Shown: positions 34,711-46,685 of the stretch, piece after piece
Position numbering within the stretch: the first letter of the stretch is position 1
Layout of the letters: every line of letters starts with the position of its first letter
Assembly: GCA_015179045.1 (NCBI GenBank)
Contig: WHUZ01000048.1
Coordinates: 416,937 to 480,936, forward strand
Direction of reading: 5' to 3'
DNA from: Kalaharituber pfeilii
Lineage: Eukaryota > Ascomycota > Pezizomycetes > Pezizales > Pezizaceae
DNA length: 64,000 nt
Notes under the pieces: generated by a model
Database searches by the model: none
What the model saw: the letters and a program-made list of their open reading frames with translations, nothing else
Told to the model about the DNA's origin: nothing
Translations under genes and position numbers: made by a program

Positions 34711-35221
34711 GAAGAAAAAGCATTGCATAAAGGTGACACTTTGCCAAGGTATTGGGCCGGATTTGTAGCAACATACAGAAAAGATGCGCAGGGATGCGTA
34801 TAGTATTGTTCACTCTTATGTCTTGTATATTCAACGTACAGTATGTGCTCCTAACATCCACCTATTTATAGACATGAGCTGCTAGCAAATTGTGCGAGTA
34901 CTGTATTAAGGTTGCTCATCATCACAACACGTATCCACAACTTAGATTCCTCATCACATGGAATAACCTTATACCATAATCTCGGTTCATAATCTCGGCT
35001 CATGTGTGTTGCATAATCTTCAACACTCCTACCCAACTATATACTCACACATTCAAAGCAGATACTTCCAATCATAAAATCAACATATATACGATCCTCG
35101 TAGCCTCATTAAAACCCTCGATGCCTTTTTGCATGCCACCACAGAAAAAACCCAGTGGGAAAAACCTGTGTGAGAGAAAGAGTACTACTCCCAGAAAATA
35201 CTGCTCAGCTCCTCATCCATA
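34711..35221. other. intergenic, no gene seen
   Basis: The N-terminal part of the asparaginase pseudogene would be expected here but is not recognisable. Confidence 0.4.
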
Positions 35222-36580
35222 AACACCAAAGGTTGGGGACAAATTGCTCATACTATTGCCCGAAATTATCAACTATTTGATGCCTTTGTGGTTCTCCATG
35301 GGACAGACTCGCTTGGGTATACAGCTTCTGCCCTGCGGTTCATGATTGGGTCTCTTGGAAAAGCCATCATTCTCACTGGCAGCCAAGTGCCTATGACAGA
35401 ACTCTAGAATGATGCAACGTATAACCTTCTCGGCACCTCATCATTGCTGGTCACTTCATGTACCCGAAGTCCGTCTTTACTTCAACTTCAAGCTGTTCAG
35501 GGGTAACCGCGCAACCAAAACAAATGCTGTAGGATTTAATGCCTTTTCTTCACCAAACCATCCTCCGTTAGCTACAGTATAAACATCAGCATAAACCGGA
35601 ACCTAATTACCCGCCCATCAGCTCTCACTCCGTTCTACATCTCCCCGGTACTTCGCACGTGGCATGCTTACGCATATTTCCGGATATCCTTCCTGAAATG
35701 GTGGAGGGTGTGCTGAAAGTGAAGGGGTTGCGTGGACTAGTCCTGGAGACCTTTGGTAGCGGGAATGCACCAGAGGTTGGGCGGCTACTGGAGGTCCTGC
35801 GCCAGGGCGTTGAGGGTGGTATTGTTGTCAATGTGACGCAGTGCATGACTGGGAGCGTTTCGCCGCTGTATGCCACTGGCTCCGCACTCGCACGTGCTGG
35901 GTGGTATTTGGCATGGATATGACCACTGAGGGTAACGGCTCCAGATGATAAGCCAAGCTTCCTCTGTGATAACCTTTACTAACTCTACGGTAATAACCGC
36001 CCTAACTAAACTCTCCTGCCTACTTTCCGAAAATTCGCGAGATGATGCGCAAGGGAACAAAACATCACTAGCCTTTTCATCCTCCCGTCGCTCCTACAGC
36101 ATTCCAGCCTTGAGGAGCGCTGCTGCTGCAGCCCCTTGAACCGAAGTAGGCCACCTTGTTGACTCTCAGCTATGCAAGCAACAAGGGAGATTACTCTGCT
36201 GTCATGGATGCGTTGAAGGCAGCTAAAGCCGATGGTGTGGGTTGGTTGCTGAATGAGTTTGATTATGGGGGTTATACACCTCTGGTAAGCCTTTCCAATT
36301 ATGGTTTCTTTAAATTGTCCTTTTTACTGACAATTGATTTGATATGAAATAGCACATCACAGCCATCTCTCCCTCTGTCGACATTCTCCATGAATTTCTC
36401 TGCGAGGGTGCCTCTGTCCATCTCTGGAACAATGATGGACACACGCCGCTGTATCTTGCTGCGGATGCCGGGATGGAGGAGAATGTTAATTTGCTAAGAA
36501 ACGCGGGTGCACATTTGCATGCGGAAGAGGCTGATATTGCGGGGCTGCGGAGAAAGCTGGAGGCTAGTGGTAGTGGGTGA
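35222..36580 (+). pseudogene. L-asparaginase with C-terminal ankyrin repeats, decayed
   Basis: The family hydrolyses asparagine to aspartate and ammonia. The reading opens inside the catalytic domain: WGQIAHTIARNYQLFDAFVV, the signature LHGTDSLGYTASALRF, then [14 protein letters not shown] followed by a stop (35405). Later pieces need several frame changes: [10 protein letters not shown], then [39 protein letters not shown] and VNVTQCMTGSVSP. A missing G at about 35901 breaks GVVFGMDMTTE. ALTKLSCLLSENSRDDAQ follows what looks like an intron that has lost its AG acceptor. Ankyrin-like repeats (GVGWLLNEFDYGGYTPL, intron, FLCEGASVHLWNNDGHTPLY, NLLRNAGAHL) end the gene. The first threonine-bearing strand (GTGGTI type) is absent. 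Confidence 0.85.
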
Positions 36581-38130
36581 GTAACACCGTTGGAGGATGA
36601 AGTGTTGATAACTGCGGGGTCTATGGAGAGTGGTAGGGAAGTTGGGGCTGTGGTGAAGAGGGCGGTGGAGGCTTCACGTGTGAGCACGCCTGATAGTTGG
36701 GGAGCGAACGATGCTGTAATGGAGGTGAGACGGGGCGAGGAAGCTGAGGTGTTAGGAGTTGGCCGGGGCCGGAGTGAGTGATTGTTATTGATTGTTCGTT
36801 CAAACCTAGTATTTCAACGCAAGCGGGATGGTTTTCTTTTGGGAAAAGACTGTTCATGATGGTCAGCGTCTGGTTATGAGACGAAGTTCATAGCTATTCA
36901 GAGCATCGCGAAAAAAACTTGGTACAATAAGGTTTAAAACTTTTATAGATTTCAAGTTTTCATTTGTAAAAAAAATATAAAGTACTTGATGTAACACATA
37001 CCGACGATTTGGGTATTCAAGGTCTGCTCTGGGAGACTCAAGAACATTACAAACGTGTGGAGTATATGAATTATATAAGTACATAACTATGCACGCATGC
37101 AAGCATCACGTCTTTCTTTTTTTTTTCTTTTTTTTTTTTTTTTTTTTGCTTTTATTTTTGTACAATTGAGTACGAGGTACATGTTAAGCTAGGTAGGTGC
37201 TGAGGGTGTAAGCAATAAAGTGTTACCCTCATATATGTACTTGCATAGATACTCGATGTGCTTGATTGTTTCAAAGTACGGGGAAGAATGAGGACAATTT
37301 TTAAATCAAAGAGTGATGTATACGTCAAGGAGGAGGCAGTAGTGGTGTAGGGAGGCCGACTGGCGGTGGTTTGGCTAGGTAGGTAATAAGCTTGTACAAT
37401 ATATAAGTACTAGTAGGTACTAGTTATAAACTTCTTGAAAGTTTTGTTAGGTGAGTACATACTTATTAGGTTACTTGATGAGTTGATGGGACTGAGAATG
37501 CTGGAAGTGGTGATGCCTGATTTAGGCAACTTGACTTGGGTATCTAATTATGTACTTGTACTTCCCAGGCAGCCGATATGCCCCACCAAAAAATGAAAGA
37601 AAGAAAGAAAGCACTAGGTAGTATTTTTTTTTTTTTTTTTATTTTTTTTTTTTCGCTTCAGTCTTGTTTTCTTCTCCATAAATTTTTACCCCTCCGCAGT
37701 TGCATGTATGATAGATCGATCTTGTTTTCCTAGATTCTGAGGAGAATTTAGAGTTTGGTAGGTTTGAAGGAAGTATAGAATGCATAATAAGAATGATATG
37801 AATTGCTGGGTATCGGTGTTGGTAGATAAGTATGAGATGCTTGCGCTGGGAGGGGGATGTAGATACAAAGGGGAGGAGGAGGAGGAGGAGGAGGAGGAGG
37901 AGGAGGAGGAGGAGGAGGGACAGTGCTCCCCGGTGGCCGCAGATTCTCCCTTCGAATATCCGAGAGGTTCCTATTCCGAGCATTCCCCCGATCACAGCCC
38001 CGACCCCGACCCCGACACCCTCGACTCCGACCGGTTCTCGGCGGGCGAGTCAGCATCTGAGTGTAGCTCTGCTAGTATCACTCTCTCCACCCGTTCAGTC
38101 TCCTCCATATCTTCTGCACCCCCTACACAG
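36581..38130. other. intergenic with simple repeats
   Basis: Long T-runs at about 37111-37147 and 37624-37653, a (GAAA)n run near 37597, and a (GGA)n run at 37877-37919. ORFs across the GGA run (poly-Glu) are explained by the repeat, although the coding stretch at 38131 may have upstream exons here. Confidence 0.4.
37877..37919 (+). repeat. (GGA)n microsatellite
   Basis: About 14 uninterrupted GGA units. Confidence 0.95.
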
Positions 38131-38669
38131 TACACATCATCCGCACTCATCCGCCACTGCAACAGCTTCTGACGCCGCTGTTCCCGCTCGTCACCTCGAT
38201 CAACGAAGCCTTGATTCGGCTGTCATCCGTAATCACGTCCGCTACGAGCACGCTTAGCAGCATCTCGACGGGCCTCTCCATCATTGAAACTTACTCTCGT
38301 GCTGAGATCGAGGAACTTGTTTACCATAATCGCGCTCCAAGTTTCTCAGCTATCCCACTCCTCAACCCCATTGTCCACGCCTGGCTCCACGACCTTCTCA
38401 ACACCATCCCTTCTTCCTCCCCTCTTATCCACTGGCGCCGCCGCGCACGCTTCGAGCGCGCAGTCCTTGAGACGCATCTCTCGCAGCTAATCATTGCGAT
38501 AGATACCCAGTTTGCAAATCTGCTGCGGAGAGTTAATGGGGAAGTGGCGTGGTATATAGCGAGGGTGCGCGGGGTGTTGGTGGAGAGGGGGCATCTGTAC
38601 GGGTGGTTATTTGGAAGGAAATGGTTGGAATGGGCGACGAGTGGGGTGGGGAGGTTTGGGGCGCAGTGA
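38131..38669 (+). CDS. uncharacterised protein, 3' exon
   Basis: After a CAG acceptor (38128-38130) the plus strand stays open to 38669 with C-ending codons in its first two thirds. It reads LLTPLFPLVTSINEALIRLS, then TLSSISTGLSIIETYSRAEI, HAWLHDLLNTIPSSSPLIHW, RRRARFERAVLETHLSQLII, and ends GRKWLEWATSGVGRFGAQ. It is mostly amphipathic helices; I recognise no domain. The first exon and start codon are unknown. Codon pattern and length make chance unlikely. Confidence 0.45.
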
Positions 38670-41600
38670 GGCGATGGGGCTTGGTGAGAAAAGTTGAGGG
38701 TAATGGTAATGAGCTGCGCAGTGAGGAGAAAGACGAATAAAATACATTTGGAAGGAAATAGTAGGGCGTTTACACAAGGGGTAACTAGAGCCACCCTGAC
38801 CATTTGGCTTTGTCTTACCCTTCGCTATACATGCTCCACCGTGCCCGCAACCACAGAACAGTCTTGTAACGCCAAATTATGTAAAGTGCACTTTATTGTC
38901 AACATTTTTACTTTTATATAGTACATGGGTCGAAGAACATGGGGGCGTGTTGTACCTAAAATGGGTATTCAAACAAAGACATGCCATGCACGCTGTACAG
39001 CACAGACCTGAGGTAGAGTGGTTGAGGCGCCGAGAATGCTGGTCGTAGAACAGGAGAGGGGGAGCAGCAGAAACGGGGGAACTAGTCTCGTAAATAATCT
39101 CATGGCTATCTCGTAAACCAGACCCTAGGCATAGACACCTTTATGATTCGACATGTTCGAACTCTTCACGCCTGAGACATATAAACCAAGGCTTTACGTA
39201 AGCCCTTTGCGCTTCACCATTGAGATAGATCCGGTCCGAGGCTAGATAGATCCAGAGAAAGGCACTTCCTATATATATCAGGTCACCGAGCGGCCACTCG
39301 GCACTTCATGTGAAAGACCGATCCACTAAAGTATCACCATAAACATCTAATTCATTTTGAATTGGCAGCGGAGTTGTAGAGTACTAGGGCGGGTTTTCAG
39401 ATGCCAAGATTATACAGATCATATGACCGACTGAAGATTCCACTGGCACTGAGAAATATCAATCCTGCATCATCGGTTGGGGACGATCGATTCCCTCCCC
39501 CCACATGTAATGCCCAAGCAATGGTTGTCTTCGCCAATACAAAAGAAATGGAAAGTCTGGTATGCGATTTTAAATATATAGTGTGACCATGTGGTTGTAT
39601 TGTAGTTCAACTTCATGTGATGGTTTTTTGACATTTATCCTCCTCGGGACAAACAACTTAACCTAGTATCTACATGAAAAGTGGCTGGGATTCAGTTTAT
39701 GTAAGCTATACTTCAACTAAGGCAGCGGGGAATGACTCCTAGAAGGGTGTTTCTCCCATTTTTCTTGAATATAGCCACCTTGTTACAGCGTATGCATGAG
39801 ACTGTGGTGTCAACTGTCACGTGGTCGTTCTGGAATGTTGTTGCTGATGCCAAGCTTGAAGGCGTACTGAGAGAACAGAGTAGTCCACCACTTTATGCTC
39901 TGTATCATACGTCACCACAAGACTCCTCAAACTGACTAGTGGGCTCATTCTTGACTTCTGTGGTTGCGTGACCTGAGTCGGCCGCACCATGCATGTCGCA
40001 CATGTGCGTTGTCTGGCAGACAGCTCATCACGGCCGTGAACAGGAGATTTTAGCTCGGCCACGTTAGCATAGCACAGACTATCGTCCCCGGCGGGGTTGT
40101 TTGTGGGGGAGGTGTGGGAACGTTCAAGCCCCTGGCTCAGAAACATGAAAAAACGCAGGGAAGCAGAGTACTAGTGCAGTACCTGGCAAACCAGATCTAC
40201 GCGGAGATAATTGATCTGTGGGGTGCAATCACAATATAATCAGAGTAAGCAAACCCTAAGTGCTGAGAGAAATATAGCGAAGGTTAGTACGTTTGCCCGA
40301 ATATAGTGGGGAGATATCAATCAATGGAGGCATCGCAAAAAAAAGCCTTCCGTGAAAACTAACTTACTTCCGACGCATCCATCACTCGAATGAAAATACT
40401 CTGCGCAAATCTTCCGTTTATTGGGGTAAAAGCCTGGCAACATTACTCAAGCGGGGAATTTGGATCCATACCGCTTTCACTACCAGCCGCCGTAAAGAGG
40501 CTGGGTAGGAGATCAAGGGCTCCGTCTGGATTTCCGCTTGCTTAAGCGAGTTGCAACCCACCAAGTCTGTCCCGATCGCCGGTTGGATTGACGTGTATCG
40601 TAGGCTATCATACTCGCGACATAGAGTATCAGTAGCGTCGTCCCCACATATCAGCGTGTGTTTCATTTGCTGTAATTGCGCACTCAACGTGCGCGCACTG
40701 GCTGGAGGGGCTGCATATGCGCCGAAGTAGGTGCTTGATCGAGTCTATTAGGCAAGCAGCATACAGTGGCTTTCTACTTGCAATTGGTGCTGGCAGTTGA
40801 CGTCCTGAACCCATAGTCCTGTTCGGGACATACCGGCATCGCGCGGCCACCGCGCCAAGGAGGGCTCCGTGTCCTCCTGTCCTGGCGCAGTCAGCTGGGC
40901 GCTCCCACGCGTGCCGTGCCCGCCGGGGCAGCAATAGCCTCGGGACGGCGATATGCCAGTGCTCTGCTGTCCTCGTTGGCCACAGCCTCACGGCCTCATG
41001 CTCTGTTATCTCCTCAGCCTGAACTCTCGGTCGCTACGTTGAGTCCATCCACGTTGTCCGAAGAACGGACTGTGCTCACTCACTGTGATTTAGCTGCACC
41101 GCTGCACATACAAGCGCCTTGGCCATCTTGAACGCCGCATCTTCGGGCACCGCGGAAAGGGAAAAAGACGTTGCCCCGACTGCTGCTCTCGCGCCCGGCT
41201 GCCTGCAGCGAGAAGAGGCCGATTGCTGCATGCTCACCCGCCGGCGCCGCTTCTTGGTGAGTAGCGAGATCTCTTTGTCAGCCGTTTCCTGGCTCCTCCA
41301 GTCTGGCTGCATTGGTTGGACGGCGTGTGCCCTCGCCGCCCAATTGCAATGATTTCCTGTGCGAGCGCATGCGTCAGGCCCGGCCTGTCGATGCTTCCGA
41401 ATCCGCGCTGCCCCCCACTCCCCACTCTGCGTTTGCCAGTGCCAATACGCTAGCCCATGGCCGTCACAATTCGGCCCATTGCCGGCGGGCAGGAGAGAGC
41501 ACCGGACGCAATATATCCCCGAAGCTTATGGGGGCCGTGTGAGCGCACATGGTCCCACAATCGTCCTGCCTCGCGTGCACCATGCGCAAGAAGGGGCAGA

Positions 41601-42422
41601 GTATGTAGCTGGAGCGAGCCAGCGCGAGCGAGCGGGTGGAGGGCGGGACAGACCCGTGCTATAGTGTAGAGCCGCCACGTACGCTCCGCTGGGCTTCTCG
41701 CGCGCTCACTCGTCTCCCCATCTGCGCCTGTTCGATGCAGGCTGCTTGCGAATGTGCGCCGTGCCCAGGAGCGCACTGGGGCGCACTGGGGCGCACTGGA
41801 CCAAAGCGATACCCAAGCACACGACGCCGCAGCGCTGCACTGTCGCTCGTACTATTCCCTGTTTGACTTTTGTCTCCAGTTTATCTTGCTTTCTTTTTCC
41901 TGCGCTGCCGGGCTCGGCCTGACGGCCTATTTGTTCCTTCCTGCTCTTACAAGCGAGCGTTCAGCTCTGGATGTCCGGAGAAGGCGGCTGACTTGCCTCT
42001 TAAGGCTGTTGCTCCATGATCTCGACAGATAGCACGGCCGACCGCCAGCTGACCAGCAAGCGATTCATCGACTCTTGACACCTCCGTCAGCTCGTTCTCG
42101 ACGGCACATCAGCCAGCACACCCATTCCGGAGCCTGAGCAAGGACTGCTGCCTCTACGTTAATACGAATCCGATCACAACCTCGCGCTTGTGTGAGCCAA
42201 TTCGCCAAATAAGCAAACACACGACAGGCGTCCCGTTCATCCCCCCCCTCCCCCATTCCTCCCGTCTATCACACTTCGCGCATTGGGCCCTTGGGCTTCG
42301 AGGCAGGCCACGAGAAGTCTAGCCTTGCTAGCACAATCGAGGCCCATCCCGATTCAGGCGAACCACCTGCATCACCACCGTGGGCTACTCGCAGTTCGCG
42401 TTTTAGGGTCCCTTCCCCCGCA
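38670..42422. other. long intergenic/leader region before the 1,420-codon gene
   Basis: No gene found in 3.7 kb. The left part (to about 40.6 kb) is ordinary noncoding DNA with two copies of the CTCGTAA motif (39083, 39106). The right part (about 40.7-42.3 kb) is GC-rich with several short overlapping ORFs, an 11-bp GCGCACTGGGG unit repeated three times (41771-41800) and a C/T-rich tract at about 42240-42262, the kind found near fungal transcription starts. Confidence 0.45.
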
Positions 42423-45400
42423 ATGCAGAGCGAGCTTGATAAGTCACCACCAATGTTCCCTGTTCTGCAGCAGCAGCAGCATAATCAGCGGCAAGGCACG
42501 CCTCCTCTGACATCAGGAGGGGGCGTCGCCCCTTGTGTCAGGCCCTCGACGTCAGGGTCATCTGGAGGATCGCCGGGGGGGGTGCAGCGGGGTAGCTCGT
42601 CTCCCCAGCACCAGCCGCAGGTGAGACCTTCGCTCAATGCTCGGAACCCCATTAGCCCCGCGCAACCTGCACCGTCCTCGCCGCTGCAGCAATCGCGACC
42701 GCGAGCCTCGTCTGTATCGCAGCAAATGACACACCGGATGCTGCCCTCCTCAGCTTCGAATCAGCCAAACGCAGCGCCCGCCCTGGCAGTGGCCCCCAAC
42801 ACGCCCACATTTGCTAAGCCGACGCTAGCCACGACGAATACCACTGCTGCTGCTGCTGCCGCAGCGCCAGCGCTTCCTCCGTCTCCACCCCTGACTCGTT
42901 CTGCAACTCGCTCGCGGTCGTCCGTGATCACGGCGACCCAGAACCAGCAATATGTCGATTACCTATTACAGAATGGTGGTCTATCCCGGCCCATCTCTAT
43001 AGCATTTTCGGCGCAGCATGACCCGCATGAGATCAAATACACTTCTTGCGCCTCTGGGGAAATCCCAGAGGTATTATATAATCCAAGTAACGAGGACGGA
43101 GGCGGAGATGCGAAGACACCACTTGCGATCTTCGCACCGCTGCATCACAGCCTAGATGCGTACACACAAATTCTGTCGAATGGCGGGAGTATTGCAGTTG
43201 GTACGGGGTACAGATCTGTGGCGCGGAGGTTGCTGGAACGGGTTGAGGCGCTGTTTGCAAGGGACATTGGGCTACCATGGGGAGAGACACTTGAGTGGCT
43301 TCGCGGAAAGAGGAGGAGGGAGAGGCTGCCGCCGTTACCGGTATTACCTGTACGGGGACTGTTAAAGAAGGCAGCGTCCGGGATAGACGACACCGAGGCG
43401 CAGACAGTATTAGGGAACAAAAACAACACGAATGAAGAGCCTCTGCAGTATGCGCCTGCGCTTCCGTCGATCCCACCACCGGTCCCCCTTCAGCAGCCAC
43501 CGGCTGACGGCCAGGGCGTGCATCAAATGCTAGCTGAAGGCGAGAAGATCCGGACCAAGACCAAAGTCGAGGAATGGCTGGAGGAGACCGAGACCGTGCT
43601 TAGCACAACAATCAATGGCAATGGAGTTGTGCCTGTCAATGGCGTTGGGTTGGGTAATGGGGTTGGTCTGCTAAACGGGACAGCAAATACTGCAACCGGG
43701 AAGCCGAATGACGTTGCAGGTATTTTCTATGTCACACTTGCAAACCAGTTTAACGCTCCGCAGCACCCGCAAAGCACACAACATGATGCGGCGAGCACAG
43801 CTAGTCAAGAGGAGGAAGAGGAGAAGCTGGTTTCTGGGATCATCCTGGATTTGCTCAATGAGTCTCCTCCTCAAAAAGAGCTATACGCACAATATCTTGC
43901 CGACAATGTCCTTCTGGAGCGCACCATGCTCGCCTTAAGGCGCCTCTATCCCCAACACCCATCCCACACTATCACACGCTCCATCACCGCTCTCTACCTG
44001 CTTCTCCACCCCGATCTTCACCCCGTACTCGAGGCCATCGCACGCATAACCAAAGGCGAGCTCGATTTGCTCAACAGTGGACGCTTTGACGGCTTCCTTG
44101 ACGAGAAGGACGTGATACCTGCCGATGAAGAGAAGGAAATGGAAGCGCTCGAGATCCTGGACGGAAATATCTTCCGCACAATGGAAAAGCTCGAAGACGA
44201 AATTGAAGCACTGCATGTAAGGGCAGAGGAGGTAAGGAGGAAGCTACGGGTGCGGAAGGAGGCTATTGCGCGGAAGATGGTGCTAGCGGGGAAGGAGAAG
44301 GATACCGGTAATGGGGGTAGCGGGGGTGGAGCTTCCCTGGGGAACGGTGTCGGTATAGGCGCTCCGACGACAGCAGAACAATTCGCACTTGCCCTGAGTC
44401 GGCAGAATGCGGCGTCCGCGAATGTGCTAGCAAAGCACGTTAACATGCCGCCACGGCCGCCGAAATCGGATTACTTTGAGGGACTGGATAAGGAAAGCGC
44501 CCTGAACCCGATCATGCCTGACGACAGCGCGAGTAATTACGGTTCGCGCCACCGCCGGCGCACGACGCGAAAGGCGGCGAACTCGGCCCTGGCCGGCGAG
44601 GAATGTGATGTGGTTCGGAGGAACAGTTCTGGTAGTGGAGGTAGTGGAGCGGTACAAGGTATCGGAACTGCAGCGCAGCATTTGATGAAGAAGCAGCTTG
44701 AGCGAGAGAGAGAGAAGCGGGATAAGGAACGAACGAGGGAGAAATATGAGAAGGAGCGGGAGCGCCGCGAGAAGGAGGAGAGGAGAAAGACGAAGTTGGC
44801 GAATGCGGCGGCGAGTATTGGGCTCCATCAGAATCGTGGAGTGGGCATGGAGGGTGAAGTGAGGGGATCTCCACCACAGCAGCAGTATCTAACAATAGTG
44901 GCGGCAGACACTGGGGTGACAGAGAAGGAGAAGGGCGTCCCGGGGTCTCCGCTAGCGCCTAAGAAGAAGAAGAGTAAAGACGACCATAAGGAGAAGGATC
45001 GGGAAAGGGAGAGGGAGAAGAGAGATAGGGACCGAGAGAGATCGCAGGAAAGACCAAGGACATCGGGTAAGAAGGGGTTGAATACTGCCCCCTCAAGAGA
45101 GCAGATTGCGTCGAATGGAATGAATATGGCATCAGGGACTACGATCGTGGCGACGTCACCCCCGACGTTGATGATGGAGGATATGTTTGTACCACCCGTG
45201 GAGGTCAGGGAGAAGGGGTCAAAGGAGAAGAGCAGGAAGGATAAGGATAAGGCAAAGGAGGACAAGGACAAAGAGAAGGAACGGAAAAAGGAGGCCGGCG
45301 ACGAGGAGCGTCCTGTGACGGCAACAGAAGAGCGAAAGGAGACCCAGGAGAAGCGGAGATTTAGTCTTAAGCTTCCGAAGTTCCTGAGCTCAGATCACGA

Positions 45401-46685
45401 GAATACGAATAGCAATGGTGGTGGGGATGCAGCTGCAGATCAGAACGTGTTTCGTCCGGGGACTTCCGGGTCGATAAGGCCGTTGACTGCACAGAGTGCC
45501 GCTACTGGCGTAACGAATACGACTGCTACGGCGGTGAGCATGGACGGAGTGACTGGGGCGCCGACTGCGTCGAAATATAGAAAAGAGCGCAGACATCATA
45601 GTCACCATCGGCCAATACCAGAGGTAGAGGACGAGGACGGCGACGATGGGGATGAGAAGATTATGAGGCAGCATCATTCGCGAAGGCGGTCGTCGAGACG
45701 AGCAGGAAACTCTGGTGCCGCTGCTGCTGGTGCGGGCCCCAGTTACGAGAGGGGAAGTGCGAGCATAGCGAGGGAAGGGATAATGGAGGTGCTAAGCGAA
45801 CCAGAGGACATGTTTGGGCCGCATGAGCGGCCGAGTTACAATATTGGAGGGGTATTTAGTGAAGATGAGGGGGCGACTGGGGGGTTCGGGGGTGGGTCTT
45901 ATGGGATTGGTGGACCTGGAGGGTCGGGGGGGATCAAGGGGCAGCTAATGAGAAAGAGCTTGAGGAGGAGTAATGAGAGCAAGAAGATTGATGGGGAGGT
46001 CGTAACAGTAAGGGAGAGGGACAGGAAGGAAAGGAGGGAGAGGAAGGAGGAAAAGGAGAAGGATAGGGAGAGGGAGAAGGAGAAGGAGAGGGCGGCATAT
46101 CCCGTGATCAATGCTCCGGCCGTGCTTGCGGGGCTTCCGTCACCGCCGGGTCTCGGAGTGGCAATGAATTCGCCCATGATTTCGCAGCACCCGATCCCGA
46201 GCTCGGTGGCGTTGCCGCCAGGCATGAGTACCAGTGAAGGGGACCGAGATAGGGCTGGAACCCTTCATGAGGCGCGTCCAGACACCCCATTGTCGGACAC
46301 TCTTGGGAGGAGAGGGAAAGAGCGCGAAAAGGAGAAAGACAAGGACAGGTCGAAAGACAAGCAGCCGGAATATAAACCCTCCTTCTCGTCCTCTACTACT
46401 GGGGCGGGAGGTGCCGGAGGAGGTGGGGTGAGTTTGTTGGGGGTTGCCGAAGGGCCCGGACAAACTGGAGATGCGTTAGGGTTGCGTATTGGGATGGGGC
46501 TGAGTAGGGTGGGGAAAGAGAAGGAGGACGATGAGGCGACGTTAGCGGAGGGGACGACGATGGTGGGGAGTGAAGGGAGAGGAGGGGAGGAGAGGAGTAG
46601 GACGCCGAGGGGTGTGGGGAGGCTGGGAGGGATGACGGAGGCGGAGAGGGAGAGGTTGGGGTATGTGGACACGGGAGTGGAGTGA
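42423..46685 (+). CDS. large intronless low-complexity protein, uncharacterised
   Basis: An open frame of 1,420 codons from the first in-frame ATG (MQSELDKSPP). The first 185 residues are Gln/Pro/Ser-rich with a poly-Ala run. Two globular parts follow. One is at about 188-320 (LSRPISIAFSAQHDPHEIKY, GGSIAVGTGYRSVARRLLER, DIGLPWGETLEWLRGKRRRE). The other is at about 495-640 (YLADNVLLERTMLALRRLYP, SITALYLLLHPDLHPVLEAI), running into a coiled coil (LEDEIEALHVRAEEVRRKLR). The last 780 residues are charged, with Lys/Glu/Arg/Asp runs (DREREREKRDRDRERSQE), Gly linkers and Ser patches. I do not recognise a named family; a scaffold or nucleic-acid-associated role is only a guess from composition. It is unusual here in having no intron over 4.3 kb. 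Confidence 0.85.
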   Translation: MQSELDKSPPMFPVLQQQQHNQRQGTPPLTSGGGVAPCVRPSTSGSSGGSPGGVQRGSSSPQHQPQVRPSLNARNPISPAQPAPSSPLQQSRPRASSVSQQMTHRMLPSSASNQPNAAPALAVAPNTPTFAKPTLATTNTTAAAAAAAPALPPSPPLTRSATRSRSSVITATQNQQYVDYLLQNGGLSRPISIAFSAQHDPHEIKYTSCASGEIPEVLYNPSNEDGGGDAKTPLAIFAPLHHSLDAYTQILSNGGSIAVGTGYRSVARRLLERVEALFARDIGLPWGETLEWLRGKRRRERLPPLPVLPVRGLLKKAASGIDDTEAQTVLGNKNNTNEEPLQYAPALPSIPPPVPLQQPPADGQGVHQMLAEGEKIRTKTKVEEWLEETETVLSTTINGNGVVPVNGVGLGNGVGLLNGTANTATGKPNDVAGIFYVTLANQFNAPQHPQSTQHDAASTASQEEEEEKLVSGIILDLLNESPPQKELYAQYLADNVLLERTMLALRRLYPQHPSHTITRSITALYLLLHPDLHPVLEAIARITKGELDLLNSGRFDGFLDEKDVIPADEEKEMEALEILDGNIFRTMEKLEDEIEALHVRAEEVRRKLRVRKEAIARKMVLAGKEKDTGNGGSGGGASLGNGVGIGAPTTAEQFALALSRQNAASANVLAKHVNMPPRPPKSDYFEGLDKESALNPIMPDDSASNYGSRHRRRTTRKAANSALAGEECDVVRRNSSGSGGSGAVQGIGTAAQHLMKKQLEREREKRDKERTREKYEKERERREKEERRKTKLANAAASIGLHQNRGVGMEGEVRGSPPQQQYLTIVAADTGVTEKEKGVPGSPLAPKKKKSKDDHKEKDREREREKRDRDRERSQERPRTSGKKGLNTAPSREQIASNGMNMASGTTIVATSPPTLMMEDMFVPPVEVREKGSKEKSRKDKDKAKEDKDKEKERKKEAGDEERPVTATEERKETQEKRRFSLKLPKFLSSDHENTNSNGGGDAAADQNVFRPGTSGSIRPLTAQSAATGVTNTTATAVSMDGVTGAPTASKYRKERRHHSHHRPIPEVEDEDGDDGDEKIMRQHHSRRRSSRRAGNSGAAAAGAGPSYERGSASIAREGIMEVLSEPEDMFGPHERPSYNIGGVFSEDEGATGGFGGGSYGIGGPGGSGGIKGQLMRKSLRRSNESKKIDGEVVTVRERDRKERRERKEEKEKDREREKEKERAAYPVINAPAVLAGLPSPPGLGVAMNSPMISQHPIPSSVALPPGMSTSEGDRDRAGTLHEARPDTPLSDTLGRRGKEREKEKDKDRSKDKQPEYKPSFSSSTTGAGGAGGGGVSLLGVAEGPGQTGDALGLRIGMGLSRVGKEKEDDEATLAEGTTMVGSEGRGGEERSRTPRGVGRLGGMTEAERERLGYVDTGVE

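Noticed and set aside
37780..38172. ORF with a long poly-Glu run
   Set aside because: Its open length depends on the (GGA)n microsatellite; I kept only the downstream exon that does not.
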